Shown: piece after piece, positions 34,236 through 40,356 of the stretch
How positions within the stretch are numbered: position 1 is the stretch's first letter
How the letters are laid out: the number at the start of each line of letters is the position of its first letter
From: an uncultured Pelagibacteraceae bacterium
Lineage (GTDB): Bacteria > Pseudomonadota > Alphaproteobacteria > Pelagibacterales > Pelagibacteraceae
Direction: 5' to 3'
DNA: 40,356 bases
NCBI GenBank assembly: GCA_902589725.1
Contig: CACITU010000003.1
Location: forward strand, 84,655 to 125,010
The notes under the pieces: generated by a model
Seen by the model: the letters and a program-made list of their open reading frames with translations, nothing else
The model's database searches: none
Told to the model about the DNA's origin: nothing
Translations under genes and position numbers: made by a program

Positions 34236-34982
34236 CTATTTTTTATGTCTAATCATGGCAGAATGGGCCAAGATTAAATTAGGGTCTAAAAATACTTTTG
34301 AAGATTTGATGTTTTTAAAAGATTTAAAAGCAAAAATAGCAATAGGTAGTTCAGTACAACCTAAAATTATTTTTTTACATTTCATTTTAAGTAAAAAGTT
34401 AATTGCAGGTTTAATTGCTTTTGCAGCAGCTTTAACGTTACCCATTTTAACCAATTTAATTGACTTGTTTACTGATGATTTTTGAAGTTTTTCTGATGGC
34501 TCTAATAATTGATAATCTTTATCAAAAAATTTTCGATAAACACCTGTCTTGAGAGTTCCTTCAGTTGCTAAAAGCCCAACTTTTGAATTTTTTTTACATT
34601 TTTTTTTTGTAAACTTGAAAACTTCTTTTGGCATGTTGATTATTGGAATATTCGTATTATTTTGTAAATCATCAAACCAGTAATGAGCTGTATTGCAAGG
34701 TATAACAATGAAATTACATTTATTTTTTTCTAGCAACTTACAACCAGTTAGCAAACTTTTTAAAACCTTTTTATATTTTTTTTTACTAGTTTTATTAGTA
34801 GTAATATTTGAGAGCTCTTTTGTTTGAGAACCTATAGACTCTGGTCTACCAGGAATATTAGATTTGTTATAAAGTAAAAATAGAGGATACTCTTGATCAA
34901 TCTTTCCTCGATTCAGTATTGCAAGTTTGTTACAAAAATCGAGGCCAGCTTGCGTGCCCATTCCACCTAAAATTCCAATCAT
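34236..34982 (-). CDS. Aspartate/glutamate racemase family protein
   Basis: Cofactor-independent Asp/Glu/hydantoin racemase fold, 248 residues. Two catalytic cysteines are present in the expected motifs, IPCNTAHYWF (first half) and LGCTELPIAI (second half), and the N-terminus GILGGMGTQAG is that of aspartate racemase (RacD). It interconverts L- and D-amino acids, or may act on a related acid. The protein is unusually lysine-rich for the family. It is first in a two-gene minus-strand unit with the unknown 146-aa protein. The substrate is not determinable here. Confidence 0.82.
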   Translation of the reverse strand: MIGILGGMGTQAGLDFCNKLAILNRGKIDQEYPLFLLYNKSNIPGRPESIGSQTKELSNITTNKTSKKKYKKVLKSLLTGCKLLEKNKCNFIVIPCNTAHYWFDDLQNNTNIPIINMPKEVFKFTKKKCKKNSKVGLLATEGTLKTGVYRKFFDKDYQLLEPSEKLQKSSVNKSIKLVKMGNVKAAAKAIKPAINFLLKMKCKKIILGCTELPIAIFAFKSFKNIKSSKVFLDPNLILAHSAMIRHKK

Positions 34983-35055
34983 ATTTTGATAATTTATTAT
35001 TTTTTTAAGTTTTGTGTAACAAATAAATGTGTTTAAAGGTTGTTATTTAAAAAGG

Positions 35056-35106
35056 TATTGGCTGAATAGTAAATTTATTTATTAAAATAAATTTTTTCAG
35101 CCAATA
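35056..35106 (-). terminator. Stem-loop after cspA, probable terminator
   Basis: An 11-bp inverted repeat (TATTGGCTGAA and its complement) flanks a 29-base AT-rich loop that can itself fold. It begins 12 bases beyond the cspA stop on the minus strand and is followed by CC and a run of five T. This resembles an intrinsic terminator with an unusually long hairpin. It may instead stabilise the mRNA 3' end. Confidence 0.6.
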
Positions 35107-35118
35107 GGAAGTGTGAAA

Positions 35119-35325
35119 TTATGCAGTTTTTAAGTTAACTGCTGAAGGACCTTTAGGACCATCTTCAACATCGAAAGTCAAAGCTTGACCCTCATCTAAA
35201 CCGTTCATACCAGCATCTCTTACTGCTGAAACATGTACAAACACATCTTTTTCTTTATCTTCTCTTTCAATAAAACCAAAACCCTTGGTTGGATTGAACC
35301 ACTTTACTTTTCCTTGTAGACTCAT
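35119..35325 (-). CDS. cspA: Cold-shock protein (CspA family)
   Basis: Small OB-fold RNA/DNA chaperone, 68 residues, the exact family size. RNP motifs GFGFIE (16-21) and VFVHVSAV (28-35) are intact, and the opening [20 protein letters not shown] and closing [10 protein letters not shown] are typical. It is monocistronic: flanked by a 3' stem-loop and by a 118-base upstream region containing a perfect inverted repeat. Such proteins are among the most expressed in small-genome marine bacteria. Regulation through the 5' leader is likely for the family. Confidence 0.95.
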   Translation of the reverse strand: MSLQGKVKWFNPTKGFGFIEREDKEKDVFVHVSAVRDAGMNGLDEGQALTFDVEDGPKGPSAVNLKTA

Positions 35326-35357
35326 ATTTATCTTCTTACTTTTTTGTTATGTTTATT

Positions 35358-35379
35358 TATTACTTATAATTAAGTAATA
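35358..35379 (-). promoter_or_regulatory. Perfect inverted repeat in the cspA upstream/leader region
   Basis: TATTACTTA and its exact complement are separated by four bases, 22 bases in all, centred about 44 bases before the cspA ATG. It could be a leader hairpin of the kind that regulates cold-shock mRNAs, or an operator. No -35/-10 pair at standard spacing could be assigned nearby, so its position relative to the start of transcription is unknown. Confidence 0.5.
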
Positions 35380-35443
35380 TCGGGTTTTTTTAGATTTTAT
35401 AGGGTTTTGTCAACAAAATAGATCAATTATTGAATATAATTTT

Positions 35444-35911
35444 TTAAATATCGTCAATAAGCATAGTTAAATAAACAGAATTAACGTCTTTTTTATAGTG
35501 TGCAAAAGGTCCACATACAGTAAATCCAGTTTTTTCAAAAAGTTTTCTTGCTGGAAGAAAAAAATCACCTGCCCCTGTTTCGATACTTAATCTTTTTATT
35601 TTAAGTTTTTTTGCTTCGTTTATTAAGTGATTGATTACATTTTTACCCTGACCTTGTTTTCTATAGTTGTCATGAATTCTTATGGATTTAAATTCTCCAT
35701 GATCTTTACTTAGAAATTTTAAAGCACCACAACCGATTAATTTTTCTTGATCCCATAAACTCCAAAATTTAATTGAAGGTACTTTTAATCCAGGAATATC
35801 TAAAACGTGAGCACTTCCCTCTGGTGATGCAGCCCTTAATTCTACAAAATGCTTTGTTAGGAGTTCATTTACTTCGGGGTTATCAAAATTGCCTTCTACT
35901 GATTTTAACAT
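35444..35911 (-). CDS. GNAT-family N-acetyltransferase
   Basis: Acetyl-CoA-dependent transferase, 155 residues, the usual GNAT length. Motif A is visible as IRIHDNYRKQGQGKNVINHLI (the Q/RxxGxG/A signature lies in KQGQGK), preceded by the FKSIR strand and followed by the RLSIETGAGDFFLPARKLFEKTGF segment. This resembles the MnaT/PA4866-like amino acid/antibiotic acetyltransferase branch. It abuts purK with no intervening base, so it is transcribed with purEK. The acceptor is unknown. Confidence 0.83.
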   Translation of the reverse strand: MLKSVEGNFDNPEVNELLTKHFVELRAASPEGSAHVLDIPGLKVPSIKFWSLWDQEKLIGCGALKFLSKDHGEFKSIRIHDNYRKQGQGKNVINHLINEAKKLKIKRLSIETGAGDFFLPARKLFEKTGFTVCGPFAHYKKDVNSVYLTMLIDDI

Positions 35912-36958
35912 CTATATTAAAGTTGTGATGTGACCCATTTTTCTTTTTTCTTTTACCTCTTTTTTTAAATAATCAAAGAAAAATTCATTATTTTTAAACT
36001 TTTGAATATTTCTATATTGTGTAATTTGGTCCCCAAGAAGATTCATCATTTTAGCATTCGATATTTTTTTTAATGGTATTTGCTCTAAACCACATACAGC
36101 TCTTACATGATTTTCAAATTGACTAACATTAAACGCATTTATTGTAAGATGTCCTGAGTTGTGAACTCTGGGTGCAATCTCATTAACATACAAATTATCA
36201 TTACGATCTATAAAAAATTCTACACATAAAGTTCCAACATATTTTAGCTCCTCAGCTATTAGCATTGCCCAATCTTTTGATTGATTAAAAATCTTTTCGT
36301 TAATTTCAGCAGGAATTTTTGAGTATTTCAAAATCTGATCTTCATGCAAATTTTCGATTGGTTCATATATCTCATATTTATTGTTACTAAATCTAGTAAT
36401 GATAATTGAAATTTCTTTTTTTAATTTAACAAGTTTTTCAAGAATATATCCTTTTGAAAAATCAATATTTAATGAATTTAGTTCATTACCAGAATTAATT
36501 GGATATTGACCTTTGCCATCATATCCTAAGGTGGTTGTTTTTAGAATACCTGGCAAAAAATCCTCTAAGGCATCTATGTCAGATTTTTTTTCAATGGAAA
36601 CATATCTAGTTGTTCTTATATTTAATTTATTTACAAAATCTTTTTCAGCCAACCGATGTTGAATTAATCTGTTAACCGAAGGCTTTGGCAAAACAGGTTT
36701 TAATTTATTAATTTCATTCAATGTTTCAAATGGAATATTTTCAAATTCATATGTAACTAAATCAACTTGATTTACAAATTCTGATATTTTTTCTTTATTA
36801 TCATAACTTCCAGCAACAAATTGATTACAAAAATTATGTGCTGGTGCATCTTTATCATCACAAAATATAACGGTTTTAATATTTAATTTTTTAGCTGCTA
36901 TTGCAAGCATACTTCCAAGTTGACCACCCCCAATGATTCCAAGAGTAATATCAGACAT
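35912..36958 (-). CDS. purK: N5-carboxyaminoimidazole ribonucleotide synthetase
   Basis: ATP-grasp enzyme of purine synthesis: converts AIR, bicarbonate and ATP to N5-CAIR. 348 residues, normal for PurK. Visible are the N-terminal GIIGGGQLGSMLAIAAKKL, the TTTLGYDGKGQY loop of the ATP-grasp domain, EKLVKLKKEISIIITR, CVEFFIDR, and NEIAPRVHNSGHLTINAF. It follows purE by one base. The pair is a standard de novo purine unit, unrelated to the C1 genes except that purine synthesis consumes 10-formyl-THF made by fhs. Confidence 0.95.
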   Translation of the reverse strand: MSDITLGIIGGGQLGSMLAIAAKKLNIKTVIFCDDKDAPAHNFCNQFVAGSYDNKEKISEFVNQVDLVTYEFENIPFETLNEINKLKPVLPKPSVNRLIQHRLAEKDFVNKLNIRTTRYVSIEKKSDIDALEDFLPGILKTTTLGYDGKGQYPINSGNELNSLNIDFSKGYILEKLVKLKKEISIIITRFSNNKYEIYEPIENLHEDQILKYSKIPAEINEKIFNQSKDWAMLIAEELKYVGTLCVEFFIDRNDNLYVNEIAPRVHNSGHLTINAFNVSQFENHVRAVCGLEQIPLKKISNAKMMNLLGDQITQYRNIQKFKNNEFFFDYLKKEVKEKRKMGHITTLI

Positions 36959-36959
36959 T

Positions 36960-37451
36960 TTATTTCGGAGTTTTCTTTACTGACTTAGTTTGTGAAGTTC
37001 TGAAACTTTTTAGTTTCTTTCGAACTGATGGATTATTATTAGCAATTACTGCTGCGGCTAATAAAGCAGCATTAACGGCACCGTCTTCACCTATAGCTAG
37101 GGTTCCTACCGGTATTCCTTTAGGCATTTGTGCAATTGATAACAAACTATCTAAACCTTTAAGTTTTTTACTTTCAACTGGAACACCAAATACTGGCACA
37201 TGTGTGAGTGCTGATATCATTCCTGGAAGATGAGCAGATCCTCCAGCACCTGCAATTATCACTCCTATATGATTACGTTCAACTTTTGCAGCATATTCAT
37301 ACATTCTTTGAGGTGTTCTGTGAGCAGATATAATTTTTGTTTCAAATGAAACTCCAATTCTTTTTAGGGTTTTTTCGGCTAGTTTCATTACTTTATAGTC
37401 AGATTGACTTCCCATTATGATTGAAACTTTTAATTTACTATTTTTTTTCAT
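36960..37451 (-). CDS. purE: N5-CAIR mutase (AIR carboxylase catalytic subunit)
   Basis: Class I PurE, 163 residues, rearranging N5-CAIR to CAIR, as an octamer in the cytoplasm. Motifs: IIMGSQSDYKVM (10-21), SAHRTPQRMYEYA, AGAGGSAHLPGM and VFGVPVESKKLKGLDSLLSIAQMPKGIPV. It is the first gene of a purE-purK-acetyltransferase operon. The C-terminal ~20 residues are a lysine-rich tail not needed for function. It is divergent from the dipeptidase-like gene with 94 bases between the starts. Confidence 0.96.
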   Translation of the reverse strand: MKKNSKLKVSIIMGSQSDYKVMKLAEKTLKRIGVSFETKIISAHRTPQRMYEYAAKVERNHIGVIIAGAGGSAHLPGMISALTHVPVFGVPVESKKLKGLDSLLSIAQMPKGIPVGTLAIGEDGAVNAALLAAAVIANNNPSVRKKLKSFRTSQTKSVKKTPK

Positions 37452-37545
37452 GAAAATTGATCAATCTGTTTATTTCAAAATTAACTTAAAATTTCAATAA
37501 AATTAATAGTATTTAAAATACATATTGATTAGAGTTAAGCATACT

Positions 37546-38511
37546 ATGAATTATAAAATCGATAATCTTCAATATTGTAATTGGTCTAGGAAAGTCTTTG
37601 AGATCAATAGATCTGCCGGATTAGATGCTGTCCATGTTACCATTGTCTACCATGAAGATTTTGATGAATTTAAACTCGAAATAAAAAAATGGGAAAAATT
37701 ATTTCATGAAAATTCAGATTTAATTTTCCTTGGTAAGAATTTTCAAGATATTGATAAAGCTAACAAAGAAAACAAAACTGCAATATTTTTTGGTTTTCAA
37801 AACTGTTCACCAATTGAAGACGATATAAATCTTGTTGAAAAGGTTCATGAATTAGGATGTCGATTTATGCAGTTGACCTATAACAATCAATCTTTACTTG
37901 CAACAGGATGTTATGAAAAAGTAGATAGTGGAGTTACAAATTTTGGACGTGAGGTTATAAGAGAGATGAATAGACTTGGTCTTGTGGTTGATATGTCACA
38001 CTCTGCAGAAAAAAGTACTATAGATGCAATTGAGTTTAGTGAAAAACCAATTGCAATTACTCATGCCAATCCTTCTTTTTGGCATCCAGCTAAAAGAAAC
38101 AAATCCTCAGATTTATTAAAAATTTTGAGTGATAGTGGTGGTATGTTGGGTTTGTCATTATATCCTCATCACTTAAAAGATAACACAAATTGTACTCTAG
38201 ATAGTTTTTGTGAAATGGTGGCAAAAACAGCTGAAATAATGGATGTAAAAAAAATAGGAATAGGATCAGATCTTTGTTTAGATCATCCTGATACTGTTGT
38301 TGAATGGATGAGAAATGGTACTTGGTCTAAAAGTAAAAATTATGGTGAAGGTTCGAAAAATAAACCAGGTTTTCCTAAACAACCTGAATGGTTTATTGAT
38401 GCAAGAGGGTTTTCAAATATTGAAAAAGGTCTAAAAAAAGCAGGTTTTTCGGATACCGAGACACATGGAATACTTGGAAATAACTGGTACAATTTTTATA
38501 AAACTATTTAA
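37546..38511 (+). CDS. M19 (membrane dipeptidase)-like protein with degenerate metal site
   Basis: TIM-barrel amidohydrolase of the renal dipeptidase family, 321 residues from the ATG at 37546 (a TTG 21 bases upstream is possible). Family features: LGCRFMQLTYNNQ, VVDMSHSAEKSTIDAI, ITHANPSFWHPAKRNKSS, GIGSDLCLDHPD and ILGNNWYNFY. The N-terminal HxD zinc motif expected near the start is replaced by DNLQY, and the bridging Glu position reads GFQN, although the two later histidines (SHS, THA) remain. It may not be a canonical two-zinc dipeptidase. There is no signal peptide or membrane anchor. It is two bases ahead of the 553-residue unknown, so the two are co-expressed. Confidence 0.75.
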   Translation: MNYKIDNLQYCNWSRKVFEINRSAGLDAVHVTIVYHEDFDEFKLEIKKWEKLFHENSDLIFLGKNFQDIDKANKENKTAIFFGFQNCSPIEDDINLVEKVHELGCRFMQLTYNNQSLLATGCYEKVDSGVTNFGREVIREMNRLGLVVDMSHSAEKSTIDAIEFSEKPIAITHANPSFWHPAKRNKSSDLLKILSDSGGMLGLSLYPHHLKDNTNCTLDSFCEMVAKTAEIMDVKKIGIGSDLCLDHPDTVVEWMRNGTWSKSKNYGEGSKNKPGFPKQPEWFIDARGFSNIEKGLKKAGFSDTETHGILGNNWYNFYKTI

Positions 38512-38513
38512 TT

Positions 38514-40175
38514 ATGAAAGTTGAATTAAGAGACCCGAATAAGATAATGAAATTATCTAGGCTAGGATCTTTTCATCAATCAAAATTATCTTTTTTAAGA
38601 AGTTTTCTTAATGAATTTAAAGAGTGGGAGTATAAAAGAGATTTATTTAATTTAAATGAATATGGTTTTGGAGAAGCTGTTTATTCATTTAAAAAAAATA
38701 AAAGAGTTTATTCCTTAATTTGTTTTGCAAATGAAATCAAAGATGAAGAAAGATCAGACAGAGTTATTGCAACAAAATGGGATGCAGCTTTTACATTACA
38801 TGATGGAGTTCCTACAAAAAAAGACATTGAAAGATTAAAAAATGAAGTTCCAAAACAAGAAGTTGGCAGACTTTCTTATAAAGAATTAACTTTATCGAGA
38901 GCAAACAAATCAGTAAGAATTTATAATCATGTAGTTGAAAGTTTGAGCAAAGGCAAGCAGCCAGATTTAAACTTATTATCAAAAGTAGGCTATTTATATA
39001 GGACTACAGCAGTATATGGCTCAGGCAAATTTGGTCTTGCAGATCGATTCAGAATTAAAAATCGTGAAGAAATTAATGGTCCATTCAGATTAGAAATGAT
39101 GTTGGTTTATTTGGTAAGACAATTCACTTTTGATCAAGTTAATCATGTTGCTTATCATAAAAATCCAAAAACAGCTGTTAAGCTAGATGATAATATTTGT
39201 AAAAACTTGGGGATAGGTAATTCCACAGGCTTGGGTATGGCTCCATTTATAGTCAATCACCCAACTCTATTAAATAATTGGATTTTAAGTAGAGAAAAAG
39301 CACTTAAGAAAATTAGAGAAATCAAATATGTAGAAAGTCAAGATAGCGATTTGTTTATAGATTGTGTAAAAAAATCATTAAAAAATATTACAAGCTGGAA
39401 TACTGATAGCGAGTATCAGCAAAAAAAAATTTCTTCATTATTAAAGGATGTTGAAAAATTCTTAAATTTTATAGATAAAGATTTTAATTTTAAGAGCGAA
39501 TATCCTTTTAACAAAATCTATCAATGGTTAGAGGACAATACTTGTGAGGAATGTATTGAATACATAGTTTCAATAATGATGGAACCTTATAACGATATTA
39601 TAAATCCTTTGGTAAAAGAAATGAGTTCAGACGAAGAAAAATATTTTAATATTCCAACTTATAGAAAAGTTGATGAATTGAGGAATATCATTGAAGCAAA
39701 GTATCCTAATATTCTAGATATTAATTTTGAAAAAAAAGAAAATAATAAAAACTTTTGGTTTATTTCAAAAAATAAAGAAGAACCTAGATTGGCTGATCGT
39801 TTTGAAGAACATGGATCAGAATTTGAACAACCTTTAGCAATAGCAAGAGATATAAAAAAACTTTACGACAAATTATTAGTCTCAAAAAATAGTTTAACTA
39901 TTGCTGAGTTTTTAACATCAAATTCTGAGTTAAGACATGTTGTAAGAAGAGCGTTCATTGTAGAAAAATTTCCTTATTCAGAAATACAAGATAATACAAT
40001 TGGTAAAGATTTAATGCCAATTGATATGCTAAGACTAAAATTATCTTTTTTTGGAGCATTAAAATTTGATCCGCGATCTGACAAATGGTTAAGAATTTGT
40101 ATGTTCCAAGGTGCTCCACTTCCAAATGATTTAAAAAGTTATGACGAGCAGTGGGTATATAAAGCCAATATTTAA
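38514..40175 (+). CDS. Unknown 553-aa protein paired with an M19-like gene
   Basis: I do not recognise a characterised family. It is a soluble protein without signal peptide or membrane segments. Distinct conserved-looking stretches are YGSGKFGLADRFR (168-180), GPFRLEMMLVYLVRQFTFDQVNHVAYH (split here as positions 189-215), a glycine-rich GIGNSTGLGMAPF loop (233-245) that may bind a nucleotide or phosphate, a charged helical middle (265-400), and a C-terminal FGALKFDPRSDKWLRICMFQ block. It follows the dipeptidase-like gene by two bases and precedes the DUF3726-like gene by two bases, forming a three-gene operon. Any function is open. Confidence 0.7.
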   Translation: MKVELRDPNKIMKLSRLGSFHQSKLSFLRSFLNEFKEWEYKRDLFNLNEYGFGEAVYSFKKNKRVYSLICFANEIKDEERSDRVIATKWDAAFTLHDGVPTKKDIERLKNEVPKQEVGRLSYKELTLSRANKSVRIYNHVVESLSKGKQPDLNLLSKVGYLYRTTAVYGSGKFGLADRFRIKNREEINGPFRLEMMLVYLVRQFTFDQVNHVAYHKNPKTAVKLDDNICKNLGIGNSTGLGMAPFIVNHPTLLNNWILSREKALKKIREIKYVESQDSDLFIDCVKKSLKNITSWNTDSEYQQKKISSLLKDVEKFLNFIDKDFNFKSEYPFNKIYQWLEDNTCEECIEYIVSIMMEPYNDIINPLVKEMSSDEEKYFNIPTYRKVDELRNIIEAKYPNILDINFEKKENNKNFWFISKNKEEPRLADRFEEHGSEFEQPLAIARDIKKLYDKLLVSKNSLTIAEFLTSNSELRHVVRRAFIVEKFPYSEIQDNTIGKDLMPIDMLRLKLSFFGALKFDPRSDKWLRICMFQGAPLPNDLKSYDEQWVYKANI

Positions 40176-40177
40176 TA

Positions 40178-40356
40178 ATGAAATCACTGAGTGAAATTGA
40201 AACTACTGTTAAAAGAGCTTCAAAGGCAGCAGGATATTCTTGGGGAGTTTCTGAGGAAACAGGAAAAAGTATAAGGTTGTTAGAGCTATTTAGTTTACCG
40301 GGTATTAAGCACCTTAATGAATATTTTAATGAAAAAAACAAAAGTAAATTTGAAAA
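40178..40356 (+). CDS. DUF3726-like protein, 5' part only (runs off the window)
   Basis: Only the first 59 codons are present. The start MKSLSEIETTVKRASKAAGY followed by SWGVSEETGKSIRLLE resembles DUF3726 proteins, whose N-terminus as I recall it is a helix of the form SLNE-E-...KAA-GAG--WG-AEE-G-A-RWL. This is a low-depth match from memory, so the family call is tentative. It begins two bases after the 553-residue gene. The function of DUF3726 is unknown. Confidence 0.55.
   Translation, partial: MKSLSEIETTVKRASKAAGYSWGVSEETGKSIRLLELFSLPGIKHLNEYFNEKNKSKFE

Noticed and set aside
37456..37465. ATTGATCAAT palindrome upstream of purE as an operator
   Set aside because: A ten-base AT-rich palindrome is expected by chance here, and no second copy was noted near other purine genes.
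1..40356. CRISPR arrays, insertion sequences, prophage or tRNA genes
   Set aside because: No regularly spaced repeats, transposase/integrase motifs, terminal inverted repeats or tRNA-like cloverleafs were recognised by eye.

Overview
The window is AT-rich, tightly packed DNA with short intergenic gaps and many 1-4 base start/stop overlaps. It carries the trimethylamine/TMAO and methylamine catabolism genes known from SAR11 bacteria. The most likely source is a Pelagibacterales (SAR11) alphaproteobacterium. This assignment rests on gene content, base composition and compactness; no rRNA or other phylogenetic marker is present.

Layout. (1) Positions 1-11579, minus strand: a long run that reads FAD amine oxidase-like protein, glutamine synthetase-like protein, N-methylglutamate synthase mgsA-mgsB-mgsC, a 138-residue unknown, the ammonium/methylammonium transporter amt and a 76-residue membrane peptide. 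A strong hairpin terminator follows, then a 50-residue membrane peptide, gmaS (gamma-glutamylmethylamide synthetase), a diaminopropionate ammonia-lyase-like enzyme and a photolyase cut by the window edge. (2) 11681-14376, minus: tdm (TMAO demethylase) followed by a MarR-like regulator. (3) 14519-22178, plus: tmoX, a terminator, a MORN protein and a membrane-anchored unknown, then tmoW-tmoV, glpK and gpsA. (4) 22183-27211: tmm (minus), an iron-dependent alcohol dehydrogenase with a class I amidotransferase (plus), and fhs (minus). (5) 27342-32448, plus: mgdABCD (N-methylglutamate dehydrogenase). (6) 32458-37451: an EamA exporter, two unknowns, an Asp/Glu racemase-like protein, cspA, a GNAT acetyltransferase, purK and purE. 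(7) 37546-40356, plus: an M19 dipeptidase-like protein with a degenerate metal site, a 553-residue unknown and the start of a DUF3726-like gene.

How it works together (inference from family knowledge). TmoXVW imports TMAO and Tmm oxidises trimethylamine to TMAO. Tdm cleaves TMAO to dimethylamine and formaldehyde. Monomethylamine is glutamylated by GmaS, turned into N-methylglutamate by MgsABC and oxidised by MgdABCD, which regenerates glutamate and releases the methyl group as a C1 unit. Fhs can run toward formate with ATP formation. The step from dimethylamine to monomethylamine is not recognisable in this window.

The less-explained parts are: an 18-base sequence shared by the tmoX/tdm and fhs/mgdA divergent regions; an extra glutamine synthetase-like/FAD oxidoreductase pair ahead of mgsABC; a small unknown in the mgs operon; small membrane peptides on either side of a terminator; glycerol genes attached to the TMAO transporter; and the dipeptidase-like/unknown/DUF3726-like operon at the right end.
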